From assembly GCA_044222195.1 (NCBI GenBank), contig JBGANS010000004.1, forward strand, positions 62,001-126,000: a DNA stretch of 64,000 nucleotides, read 5' to 3'. The stretch comes from JAHBXE01 sp044222195 (GTDB lineage: Bacteria > Planctomycetota > Phycisphaerae > Phycisphaerales > UBA1924). The notes under the pieces are model-generated. The model was not told the origin of the DNA. It searched no databases and saw only the letters and a program-made list of their open reading frames with translations. The translations under genes were made by a program, and so were the position numbers. Positions 1-8,078 of the stretch are shown here, piece by piece. Every line of letters starts with the position of its first letter. Positions within the stretch are counted from its first letter, which is position 1.

Positions 1-240
1 GTGCGGGCAGTCCTCGACGGGATGATGGTCCCGCAAGGAGATCGTCCCGCCTTGATCAAGGAGGTCCCCGCCCCGCCGGGCTCTCGCGGCACTCGGTTTG
101 TCCAACTCCTTTGCCCCGACCTTCATCGTCTCGACGCCCCCACCCAAGCCGTGGCCAGTGAAGGACTTGAGGAACGCGTCGCGGCACTTGAGGAGCAGGT
201 CCGGGCGCTCACCGAGAAGCTGCGGGCCCTCGGCGGGTGA
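1..240 (+). CDS. YceH/DUF480 family protein, C-terminal part (cut by window edge)
   Basis: This is the last 79 codons of an open frame that enters from the left edge, so the GTG at base 1 is probably not its true start. The segment PALIKEVPAPPGSRGTRF followed by a leucine/glutamate coiled coil (LEERVAALEEQVRALTEKL) matches the end of YceH (DUF480). In that family a winged-helix repeat with a VVRLAREPGKRESRY-like strand is followed by a coiled coil starting LQARVEALE. The cellular role of YceH is not well defined. It is transcribed toward the HAD gene, 88 bases downstream. Confidence 0.7.
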   Translation: MRAVLDGMMVPQGDRPALIKEVPAPPGSRGTRFVQLLCPDLHRLDAPTQAVASEGLEERVAALEEQVRALTEKLRALGG

Positions 241-328
241 ATCCGCGTCCTGGATCACCTCTGAGGGACACTCCCTCTGTGTTGCGATCCATCCTCGCTG
301 TCCGATAGATTCCCACCGCGAGGATTCG

Positions 329-1024
329 ATGCCTTCCAACTCGATCAGAATCGTGTGTTTCGACGTCGGCGGTGTGCTGGTCAAGCACCACCGGACGTGG
401 GATTCCGGGTGCATGGCGGCGGGCGTGCCCGTTCGTCCGGGAGCGATGAGCCCCGAGATGGCCGCGCAACGACGCGAGGTGACCACCCAGTACACCACCG
501 GCCGCATCGACTGCTCCCGTTTCTACTCCGAAATGTCACGGGTCATGAAGGGCCTGTACTCCCCGGACGAAGTACGGAAGATCCATCACCAGTGGCTTGG
601 ACCCGAGTACGACGGCGTGTCGGCGGTGCTCCACCGGCTCATCAGCGTCAACACGATCGACACGGGCATCTTGAGCAACACCAACGCCTCGCACTGGGCC
701 CGGATGAACAAGACCGAGGTCAAGCCCGCCGAGTTTCCCTCGCCCGCGATGCTTCGCCATCGGCATGCCAGCCATCTCCTCGGCTACGCCAAGCCTGATC
801 CTCGCGCGTTCCGCGAGTTCGAACGCCGAACCGACTACCGCGGGGCGGAGATCCTGTACTTCGAGGACCTCCCCGAGAACGCCGAGGTTGCCAAAGGCCA
901 GGGGTGGATTGTCGAACTGATCGACCACACGGGAGACACGGCGAGCCAGCTCGAAGCGGCTCTCGTGAAGCACGGCATTCTCGAATCGCCTGTCGGTTGT
1001 GCCGCGCCCGCACGGTCGCGCTGA
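329..1024 (+). CDS. HAD-superfamily hydrolase
   Basis: A 231-residue protein of the haloacid dehalogenase fold. Motif I is FDVGGVL near residues 8-14, with the nucleophile Asp present but the usual second Asp (DxD) replaced by Gly, as in YihX-like HAD-IA phosphatases. Motif II is the LSNTNA stretch, and motif III/IV is the Lys of YAKPD plus FEDLPENA. The substrate cannot be told from sequence. I chose the ATG at 329 because GAGG lies about 7 bases upstream and the family fold begins right after it; the frame stays open further upstream but that part has no HAD character. A TAGATT hexamer at 306-311 could be its -10 element. Confidence 0.8.
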   Translation: MPSNSIRIVCFDVGGVLVKHHRTWDSGCMAAGVPVRPGAMSPEMAAQRREVTTQYTTGRIDCSRFYSEMSRVMKGLYSPDEVRKIHHQWLGPEYDGVSAVLHRLISVNTIDTGILSNTNASHWARMNKTEVKPAEFPSPAMLRHRHASHLLGYAKPDPRAFREFERRTDYRGAEILYFEDLPENAEVAKGQGWIVELIDHTGDTASQLEAALVKHGILESPVGCAAPARSR

Positions 1025-1053
1025 GGCTCATCGAGCCAACTACACTTGGCGCG

Positions 1054-2667
1054 ATGACCCGCCGCGTGCCGCTGCCCATCCTTGATGCCGTTTCGCGACT
1101 CGATGCGGCCCGGCGCGGACCAGAACAACCCAAGGAGAAGTGTGGCGTCTTCGGCATCTGGGGCCACTCCGATGCCGTCCGCAAGACCTATCTCGGTCTC
1201 TACGCGCAGCAGCATCGCGGCCAGGAATCCGCCGGTATCGCCGTTTCGGATGGACGCGTGCTCGAAGGCGTCACGGGGATGGGCCTGGTGGCCGAGGTCT
1301 TTGACGAGCGGGCGATTCAATACCTGGAACTCAAGTACCACGGTGAACGCCACACGCGTCACAACCGAAACGGTGTCCATGGCGGTGTGGATGCGGCCAC
1401 CCTCGGCTGTGTCGGAGAGTTCGACATCTCCGGTCGTGTTGATACCGCTCCGCCACAACCCTCTCGCGGCGGCGTCATCGGCCACAATCGATATTCGACC
1501 GCCGGTGGATCGCTCGCGTGCAACGCCCAACCGCTGGTGGAAAGCTACATCGGCGGCCAGGTCGGACTGGCCCACAACGGCAACCTTGTCAACGCCGCGG
1601 CCCTCCGGGCGCAGTTCGAAGAGGCCGGGCACCTGTTCCACACAACGAGCGACACCGAGGTGATTATCCACCTCCTCGCGTCCCCGAAGCAGCAAAAGAC
1701 TGCCGATCCACTGGCGGCGACACTCCGCAGATTGCAAGGAGCCTTCTCGCTCGTGTTCCTGTTCCCGGACCGAATCGAAGCCTGCCGCGACCCATGGGGC
1801 TGGCGGCCGCTGGTCGTCGGGAAGACGGAAGACGGTTGCTGGATCGTGGCGAGCGAGACGGTCGCACTGGACGTCAACGGGGCTGAACTGATTCGAGAAG
1901 TTGAGCCCGGCGAAATTGTGACCATCGACGACACCGGCCTCCACAGCCGTCGTTTCGCCGAACAGGCCGAGCGCCCCGCCCACTGCGTCTTCGAGCACGT
2001 GTACTTCGCCAACCCCGCGAGCACCGTCTTCGGCCAGAACGTTCAGACCGTCCGCGAGGCGCTGGGCGAAGAACTCGCCCGCGAGGCACACGTCAAGGCC
2101 GATTGCGTCATGCCGATGCCGGACTCAGGTCGGTCCGCGGCCGCCGGCTACGCGCGGGCCAGCGGCATTCCCTATCGCGAGGGCATCGTGCCCAACCGCT
2201 ACGTCGGCCGGACCTTTATCAAACCGACCCAGGACCAGCGCAACGCCGCTGTGCGGCTCAAGCTCAATGTCATCGCCGATATCGTCCGCGGCAAGCGCAT
2301 CATCGTGGTGGACGATTCGATCGTCCGCGGCACGACGACGAAGGCGAAAATGGACCAGATCCGGGCCGCGGGCGCGAAGGAAATTCACCTTCGCATCTCG
2401 TGCCCCCCGATCAAACACCCCTGCTTTTTCGGAGTGGACTTTGCCGAGCCCAGCCAGCTCATCGCCCACCGGATGAACGTCGAGCAGATCCGGTCGTTCC
2501 TGGGCGTCGATTCGCTTCACTTCCTGAGCCTCGACGGCCTGCTGTCGTGTGTGAACCGCCCCGGCAGCCACTACTGCACCGCGTGCTACAGCGGGGACTA
2601 CCGGCTCGATATCGAGCACCCGACGACCGAAGTCGCCATCAGCGACCAGCTCAAGATCTTCGGATGA
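1054..2667 (+). CDS. purF: Amidophosphoribosyltransferase
   Basis: 537 residues. It catalyses the first committed step of purine synthesis: PRPP plus glutamine gives 5-phosphoribosylamine. A 29-residue propeptide precedes Cys30 of KCGVFG, the N-terminal nucleophile of the glutaminase domain, so autoprocessing is expected. The PRPP loop is VVDDSIVRGTT. Cysteines in AHCVFEHVYF, KHPCFFG and HYCTAC match the four [4Fe-4S] ligands of Bacillus-type PurF. Unusually, about 45-50 extra residues (around 90-141, His/Arg/Gly-rich) separate the GMGLVAEVF strand from IGHNRYSTAG, where other PurF proteins have a short loop. The TACACT at 1041-1046 ends 7 nt before the ATG, so the message is probably leaderless. 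Confidence 0.95.
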   Translation: MTRRVPLPILDAVSRLDAARRGPEQPKEKCGVFGIWGHSDAVRKTYLGLYAQQHRGQESAGIAVSDGRVLEGVTGMGLVAEVFDERAIQYLELKYHGERHTRHNRNGVHGGVDAATLGCVGEFDISGRVDTAPPQPSRGGVIGHNRYSTAGGSLACNAQPLVESYIGGQVGLAHNGNLVNAAALRAQFEEAGHLFHTTSDTEVIIHLLASPKQQKTADPLAATLRRLQGAFSLVFLFPDRIEACRDPWGWRPLVVGKTEDGCWIVASETVALDVNGAELIREVEPGEIVTIDDTGLHSRRFAEQAERPAHCVFEHVYFANPASTVFGQNVQTVREALGEELAREAHVKADCVMPMPDSGRSAAAGYARASGIPYREGIVPNRYVGRTFIKPTQDQRNAAVRLKLNVIADIVRGKRIIVVDDSIVRGTTTKAKMDQIRAAGAKEIHLRISCPPIKHPCFFGVDFAEPSQLIAHRMNVEQIRSFLGVDSLHFLSLDGLLSCVNRPGSHYCTACYSGDYRLDIEHPTTEVAISDQLKIFG

Positions 2668-2688
2668 TCGTTCACCGCTGGGGCGGGA

Positions 2689-3933
2689 TCAGCCCTCATC
2701 TTCCTTTTTCCACTTTTCCCATTCATCATGCTCGTCAAAGTCGGGCATGTATTCGCGCCCATCCCAATGCTCATCCTTCTCGATCTCCGGCATCTTTTCC
2801 TTTTGCTCGGCCTTGAGCAGTTGCGTCACACGTCCGAGGGTGCGCTCGTCAAGCGCCTTTCTCGCCTCGCGAGCCTGCTTGAGCGGGTCATCCGGCTTCT
2901 GATCGTCCATCCCGCTCATCATTTCCATGACATGGCCGGTCATCTTGGATTGCTTCTCCTCGATAGCGGACGCCCAGCGGGCATTCGCCGCGTCCGCCTC
3001 CCGCCCGTACGTTTCCGCGATCGAGCCAAGCTCCGCCTTCTGCTCCGGCGCGAGGTCGGCCAGGCCCTGCGCCGCCTTGATGGTTTTCTCGACGGCCGAT
3101 TCCGCGTACACGCGCGGGAAGCTGGCCCTCTTGACCGCCCGGTCGAACGCCTCCTGCTTGTCCGCCGGGAGGAGCGACGTCGTCTTCCGCGTCATCTGGC
3201 GGCTCAGGTCCCGGACGCGCAGTCCCATGCTGAAGAACTCGGTCAACGTCTTCTCGATCTGCGTCGGGTCCGCCTCCGGCCCTTCGAGCTTCTCCATCTG
3301 ATCGAACACGCCGCGCAGCATCTTGTCCTTTGCCACCAGCGCCCGATCAAGCTCGAGCTCATATTGATCAAGCTCATCTTTCAAAGCGGGAACGGAATCA
3401 CGGTCCAGCTTGATGTCGGTCAGGATCTGGAATACATCCACTCCCTCGCCCGCGATGAACGCGAACTTCAACCCGACCTCCCGCCGCCGCGTGCGTTCCG
3501 CCCGTTCGAAATTCGAGGCCTGCTCCGGCGTCAGGATCGCCTTCAGGTCCTCGAGAAAGCCTTTCTCGAGCTTCGCGATCTTGTCCACGAACGACCGCAT
3601 GATGCGGATGCGGTCCTTCGCGTGGGCCGCGTAATCCTGGTTTCCCCCCTCGCGCATCTTTTCGTCGATGGCATGGACTTCGGCGTCACCTTCTTCGACC
3701 GCCTTCTTGAACGCTGTTCGGTAACCCGAATACAGCGCCTTCACCGTCGCCTTCTGATCCGCATCGAGCTTGAGCGCACCGCTCAACCGCTCCACGGAAT
3801 GGCCGGAGATCGGGCTGGCGAAGGGCCCGGCCTGCGCCACGACCTCCTGGGCCGGTGCGCTCGGGACCGACAGGGCCAAGATCATCGCCGCGCCCGCACC
3901 CTGAATCGCTCGAATCCACGCACGCATTTTCAT
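2689..3933 (-). CDS. Secreted Spy/CpxP-like helical protein, copy B
   Basis: 414 residues with an N-terminal signal peptide (MKMRAWIRAIQGAGAAMILA, cleaved near APAQ). The mature part is mainly charged helix. An LKAILTPEQ segment resembles the LTxxQ motif of Spy/CpxP periplasmic helical proteins, and the acidic Trp-rich C-terminus ends in EKWKKEDEG. It aligns with the upstream gene at 3960 over AGPF..P, L.LD.DQK, RRREV and FAF.AGEG, so the two are tandem paralogues. Start at 3933 follows a GGAGGA ribosome site; a second ATG lies two codons later. The gap to the upstream gene is 26 nt, so they are probably cotranscribed. A chaperone or metal-stress role is only suggested by the family likeness. 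Confidence 0.6.
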   Translation of the reverse strand: MKMRAWIRAIQGAGAAMILALSVPSAPAQEVVAQAGPFASPISGHSVERLSGALKLDADQKATVKALYSGYRTAFKKAVEEGDAEVHAIDEKMREGGNQDYAAHAKDRIRIMRSFVDKIAKLEKGFLEDLKAILTPEQASNFERAERTRRREVGLKFAFIAGEGVDVFQILTDIKLDRDSVPALKDELDQYELELDRALVAKDKMLRGVFDQMEKLEGPEADPTQIEKTLTEFFSMGLRVRDLSRQMTRKTTSLLPADKQEAFDRAVKRASFPRVYAESAVEKTIKAAQGLADLAPEQKAELGSIAETYGREADAANARWASAIEEKQSKMTGHVMEMMSGMDDQKPDDPLKQAREARKALDERTLGRVTQLLKAEQKEKMPEIEKDEHWDGREYMPDFDEHDEWEKWKKEDEG

Positions 3934-3959
3934 GTCGAGTCCTCCACTGGTACTTCCGT

Positions 3960-5174
3960 TCACTCGGCATTGTCGCCGGTGACCGCATCGAGTTCCTTCT
4001 TGAGGCTGAAGTTCGGCAGAAACTCCGGGAACCGGCTGTGGTCCGAATCCGTTTGGGGGAGCTTCTGAAAGTCCTCGGGCTTGAACATGGCCCGCAGCTT
4101 TGCAAAGACCTTTTGTTCCAGGTCATTACGCTCTTCCCGGGCTTTCAACAGCGGATCGTCCGAACCGGGGGCGTTTCGGAGTTGCATGATGATCATGAAC
4201 TCTTTGGGAACCCGCTCCTGAGTCGATTCAATCGCCGCGGCGTACCGCTGGTTCGCCGCTTCAAGATCCCTCGTGTACTGCGAGTGAATGGTCTTGAGAT
4301 CCTCCGCCTGGGACGGAGTCAGTTCCGGCATCTCCTTCGCTGCCACGAGCATCTTGTCGGCCAGGGTGCGGGCGTACACGCGAGGGAAACTGAGCGTGCG
4401 AAACTCGCTGGTGAGCGCCGTTCTCGCGTCCTCGGAGAGCATGGGCTCGAAGATTCGGACAAACTTCCGGTTCGTGTCGCGGATGCGCGTGCCGACCGAG
4501 AAGATGTCAGTCAAAATGCTGCTGATCAGGTCGACGTCGGGCATCCCGTTCTTCTGAAGCTTGAACGCCCGCTGCAGGCTGGCTCGCATCAGCTTCTGCT
4601 TTTCAACCATCAGGTGATCAATGGCCTCTTCATACTCCGCAACCGCCGAGGCGAGTTCGGTGCCCTTGGCCGGCGATGCCTTGATCTTGTCCAGCACGAG
4701 AACCAGATCGGCACCCTCTCCGGCGACGAACGCAAACCGCATCTGCACCTCGCGTCGCCTCGCCCGCAGCACGGCCTCCAGGGCGCCCTCCTGCTCGGGC
4801 TTCAGGATGGCCTTGAGGTCTGTGAAGAACTCCTGCTCGACTTTCTGGTGCTTGTCGGCGAACGAATCCAGCACCTGCATGCCCTTGTTGCCGCGCTCGG
4901 TGGGCTCCACCTCTTCAACGGCCTTGAGAGCCTGGTTCGTCTCGACGATCGTCTGCCGGAGCGCACCGCGGTAGCCCTGGTACAGCACCCTCGCGGTTTG
5001 CTTTTGGTCATTGTCGAGATTCAGGATCTTGCCGTAACGCTCAAGGGCGGCCGCCGGAATGGGCAGCCCGAACGGACCGGCGATGTCCGTGATGTCCTGA
5101 CCCGCGGCGGCACGGGCCAGCGCGGTGATCGCGATCATCGCCATGATTCGAACCAGCATTGACGGTGAAATCAT
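3960..5174 (-). CDS. Secreted Spy/CpxP-like helical protein, copy A
   Basis: 404 residues with a signal peptide (hydrophobic LVRIMAMIAITALA, cleavage near AAAGQ), then AGPFGLPIP and long amphipathic helices. LKAILKPEQ corresponds to the LTxxQ-type motif, and RRREVQMRFAFVAGEGAD is shared with copy B downstream. The start ATG at 5174 has an AGGA ribosome site about 8 nt away. It is the first gene of a two-gene unit read leftwards, divergent from mqnD. No enzymatic motif is visible. I infer a periplasmic binding or chaperone function, with low certainty. Confidence 0.6.
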   Translation of the reverse strand: MISPSMLVRIMAMIAITALARAAAGQDITDIAGPFGLPIPAAALERYGKILNLDNDQKQTARVLYQGYRGALRQTIVETNQALKAVEEVEPTERGNKGMQVLDSFADKHQKVEQEFFTDLKAILKPEQEGALEAVLRARRREVQMRFAFVAGEGADLVLVLDKIKASPAKGTELASAVAEYEEAIDHLMVEKQKLMRASLQRAFKLQKNGMPDVDLISSILTDIFSVGTRIRDTNRKFVRIFEPMLSEDARTALTSEFRTLSFPRVYARTLADKMLVAAKEMPELTPSQAEDLKTIHSQYTRDLEAANQRYAAAIESTQERVPKEFMIIMQLRNAPGSDDPLLKAREERNDLEQKVFAKLRAMFKPEDFQKLPQTDSDHSRFPEFLPNFSLKKELDAVTGDNAE

Positions 5175-5254
5175 GTCAGCTTCCTGATACCCAGTTGCCC
5201 GATTGCGGTTGCAGCCTACCCGATCCGGCTTGGCCCACGCAGGTACCATCGCCC

Positions 5255-6229
5255 ATGCCCATCCCGCTCACCCTCGCTCATTCGCCAGATCCCGACGACG
5301 CTTTCATGTGGTGGCCGCTGACGGGCAAAATTGAACCGCCACGGATCCCGTGGCAGGCGACCGACCCTGTTTCGCACGCAAGGGCGATCTCTCCTCCGGC
5401 GCTTCCGACCGCTCGTTTCCAGTTTTACGCCCTACCCGCGGACATCGAGGCCCTGAATCGCCGTGCCGCCGCTACCGCGGACCTGGACGTCACCGCGCTC
5501 TCGGTTCGAGCCTGGGCGGATGTTCAAGATCGCTACATCATCACTTCGTGCGGGGCGTCTTTCGGCGATGGATACGGCCCGCGGCTGGTCGCTCGGGCGG
5601 ACAACTCCCGGATCAACTGCCACAACTGCCTCCGCCCCCCCACCGTGCGGATCGCCATTCCGGGACGGAAAACCACCGCGTTCCTGATGCTCGGGCTCGT
5701 GCTCGGACTGAAGCCAGATTCTCCCGCATCCCGCTTCGTGGAGATGCCGTTCGACCAGATCATCGGAGCGGTCTCGCGTGGCGAAGCCGATGCGGGCCTG
5801 GTGATTCACGAAGGCCAGCTCGCATTTGGTGATGCGGGACTCAAGCTCCTGCTCGACGTGGGCAAGTGGTGGAAGGACAAGACCGGCCTGAAACTGCCGC
5901 TGGGCATCAACGCTGTTCGGCGTGACCTTGAGCGGCATGGATCTGGAACTGTCGCCCACGTGGCCTCGCTGCTGCGTAACTCCGTCACGCATGCCATGAA
6001 CCGCTGGGATGAATCGGTCGCTTACACGCAGCCCTTCGCGGAGGAAAACGTCCGGCGCGGCGGCGGTGCCCGGCCGACTCTCGAACGTCTCGACGCCTAT
6101 TGCCGCATGTACGTCACGCCGGAAACGCTGGACATGGGTGACCCCGGGCGAGAGGCGATTCGCCGGCTGCTCAGCGAAGGCGCCGCGGCCGGGCTCTGCC
6201 CGCCCGTTCCGCGCATCGAGACCGTCTGA
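5255..6229 (+). CDS. mqnD: 1,4-dihydroxy-6-naphthoate synthase (futalosine pathway)
   Basis: 324 residues of the periplasmic-binding-protein-like fold. MqnD converts cyclic dehypoxanthine futalosine to 1,4-dihydroxy-6-naphthoate in the alternative menaquinone route. Support: N-terminal LAHSPDPDDAFMWWPL (family pattern SPDxND.F), TSCGASFGDGYGPRLV, and GLVIHEGQLAF followed by DVGKWWKDKTGLKLPLG, which is the characteristic MqnD stretch. The protein is somewhat longer than the roughly 270-290 residues usual for the family because of an insert around residues 30-60. No other mqn gene lies in the window. TACCAT at 5244-5249 ends 5 nt before the ATG, suggesting a leaderless transcript. Confidence 0.85.
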   Translation: MPIPLTLAHSPDPDDAFMWWPLTGKIEPPRIPWQATDPVSHARAISPPALPTARFQFYALPADIEALNRRAAATADLDVTALSVRAWADVQDRYIITSCGASFGDGYGPRLVARADNSRINCHNCLRPPTVRIAIPGRKTTAFLMLGLVLGLKPDSPASRFVEMPFDQIIGAVSRGEADAGLVIHEGQLAFGDAGLKLLLDVGKWWKDKTGLKLPLGINAVRRDLERHGSGTVAHVASLLRNSVTHAMNRWDESVAYTQPFAEENVRRGGGARPTLERLDAYCRMYVTPETLDMGDPGREAIRRLLSEGAAAGLCPPVPRIETV

Positions 6230-6466
6230 CCCGGGAACTTCCCTTGACGACGCGCATCCAACGGCCAATCATCGATCAGGAGTAGCTCGTGCGTGCAGTG
6301 CAGATGACAACTCCGATCCGCCACGATGTGCCGAGTACCTCGGCGTGGCTGTCAGACCGCGCCGGGTAAACCGCCGCGCAGTATCCATTTCATCTCAGTT
6401 GAAGAGTTCTTTACGTTTGCCCATGTTGCCATGGCGAGATGCTCGCCCCAGTTTCAGAGTGCGCCC

Positions 6467-6805
6467 ATGACCAAGGAGATTTCCACTTCGCGTCGGCTGG
6501 CTCCGGAGGACATCGTCCCCGGGCTCTTCATTGCGATTACGTCGAAGACCCACCAGGTCTTCCCGTTCTGGCTGATCGGCTGTGTCCCTGGGGAGCGTGT
6601 CGAGCCCGTGTCGTTCTCGTGCATGACCTGCTCGGACGGCGACCCGCTTCGGGTCCTCGCCACGTGCCTCCCCTTTGTCCTGACCGAGAACGCCAAGGGC
6701 TGGACCGAGACGCTGGACATCCGGCTGTGCTCGATTGTCCAGGTCGACGAGATGTTCGCCCTCGAGTTGTTCACGCGCCCGGACCCGGCAGACTCGTGTG
6801 ATTGA
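6467..6805 (+). CDS. Small protein of unknown function
   Basis: 112 residues starting MTKEISTSRRLAPEDIVPGLF. I do not recognise it. The pattern PEDI.PG.F.AI followed by a short aromatic beta strand (FPFWLIGC) suggests a small beta-barrel, and three cysteines (C in LIGC, SCMTC) could bind metal or form disulfides. No signal peptide or membrane segment is seen. The frame is open upstream to 6326, but the in-frame ATG at 6467 begins the conserved-looking part. It precedes the FAH gene by 43 nt; that gene has its own -10 element. Confidence 0.5.
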   Translation: MTKEISTSRRLAPEDIVPGLFIAITSKTHQVFPFWLIGCVPGERVEPVSFSCMTCSDGDPLRVLATCLPFVLTENAKGWTETLDIRLCSIVQVDEMFALELFTRPDPADSCD

Positions 6806-6848
6806 ACGGCCCGCCGCGTTTTCCACTGATGTTCGCTAAGCTGTCGCT

Positions 6849-7583
6849 ATGAATCTCATCCGCCAGGACATCGGTGTCGCCGTCTCAACTCCAACCGGCT
6901 CGCTGCCTATCACGTACATCATCGGGATCGGCCGCAACTACGCCGAGCACGCCAAGGAACAGGCCGCGGAGGTGCCCACACGCCCCATGGTCTTCACCAA
7001 GAGCCCCGCGAGCGCGGGCCTGAACGGGGACGACATCGTGATCCCGAAGATCTGCCGCGACGCGGCGCTGGGCGGAGATCAAACAGACTTCGAAGCCGAG
7101 CTCTGCGTGATCATCGGGCGGGGCCCCGGCGGCAGGCTCTGCCGCGACGTCTCGCAGGCCGATGCGTTGAAGTTCGTGCTTGGCTATTGCTGCGGGAATG
7201 ACGTCTCGGCCCGATGGTGGCAGAAGGAAGGCGCCGGGGGCCAGTTCTGCCGAGGCAAGTCGTTTGATACCTTCTGCCCGCTCGGACCTCATGTGGTCCC
7301 GGCCGGTGAAGTCGCCAGTCCGCAGAATCTCCGCGTGCAGTGCCGCGTGAACGGCACAACGATGCAGGATGGGAATACCAGGGACATGATCTTTCCGGTG
7401 GCAACCCTGATCGCCGACCTGTCCCGCGGAGCAACGCTTCCCCCCGGAACGGCGATCATGACGGGCACTCCCAGCGGCGTAGGCATGGCGCGCAAGCCGC
7501 CCGTATGGCTCAAGCACGGTGACGTCGTGGAGGTCGAGATCGAACACATCGGGGCGATCAAGAACCGTGTCCGCGCTGAGTGA
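6849..7583 (+). CDS. Fumarylacetoacetate hydrolase (FAH) family protein
   Basis: 244 residues. The FAH fold is visible from YIIGIGRNYAEHAKE through PMVFTKSP, the acidic metal ligands of DFEAELCVIIG, GNDVSAR and the C-terminal IMTGTPSGVG. Members cleave or tautomerise C-C bonds in beta-diketo or 2-hydroxydienoate acids; the substrate here is unknown. TAAGCT at 6837-6842 ends 6 nt before the ATG, predicting a leaderless message. Its TGA stop abuts the stop of the convergent DinB gene (TGATCA), with no base between the two genes. Confidence 0.85.
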   Translation: MNLIRQDIGVAVSTPTGSLPITYIIGIGRNYAEHAKEQAAEVPTRPMVFTKSPASAGLNGDDIVIPKICRDAALGGDQTDFEAELCVIIGRGPGGRLCRDVSQADALKFVLGYCCGNDVSARWWQKEGAGGQFCRGKSFDTFCPLGPHVVPAGEVASPQNLRVQCRVNGTTMQDGNTRDMIFPVATLIADLSRGATLPPGTAIMTGTPSGVGMARKPPVWLKHGDVVEVEIEHIGAIKNRVRAE

Positions 7584-8078
7584 TCAGGCTTTCCACCCGC
7601 TCCCGAGCCATCGCGGCTCATATCCATGCCGTCGAAGAAACGCGCTGAGTTGCCCCGTGTGGTGCTGGATGTGCCGGATGTTGATGAAGTGCATTTCCAG
7701 GCGGTTGACCTTGTACCAGTAAAACCCTGAAGCCCCCGCGAACGTTTGCGCTGTCTCCGCACCCACCCGGTCGATGGCCTTCGCGCGGCAGAAGTCGGTG
7801 TATTCCAGCAACTCCGCCCGTTCGAATCGCCGGCTCGGGTATTCCTCGCGAAGTTCCTCGATTCCCTTGGGGTGAATCGCCCGCGGCGTCCACTGGCTCT
7901 CGTGCGACGACAGATACAAGTCGCCAAAGCACAGCGCGTGGTACGCCACGTTCCAGAACGCGTACTTCGCGATCGACCCTTCCCAGTGTTCATCCGGGCA
8001 CTTTTCGATGCAGTCCCTCAGCATCCAGAGCGTCGCCTCAAACTGAGCGGTGATGCCTTGCTTCACGAACTCGATCAT
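7584..8078 (-). CDS. DinB-like four-helix-bundle protein
   Basis: 164 residues. The DinB/YfiT fold is suggested by His47 in WNVAYHALCF and the late HIQHHTGQL helix (His136-His140), which form the usual three-His metal site. Such proteins are often thiol-dependent metalloenzymes, but the reaction here is unknown. Its ATG overlaps the stop codon of the preceding GT41 gene (ATGA), so it is translationally coupled to that glycosyltransferase. Confidence 0.7.
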   Translation of the reverse strand: MIEFVKQGITAQFEATLWMLRDCIEKCPDEHWEGSIAKYAFWNVAYHALCFGDLYLSSHESQWTPRAIHPKGIEELREEYPSRRFERAELLEYTDFCRAKAIDRVGAETAQTFAGASGFYWYKVNRLEMHFINIRHIQHHTGQLSAFLRRHGYEPRWLGSGWKA

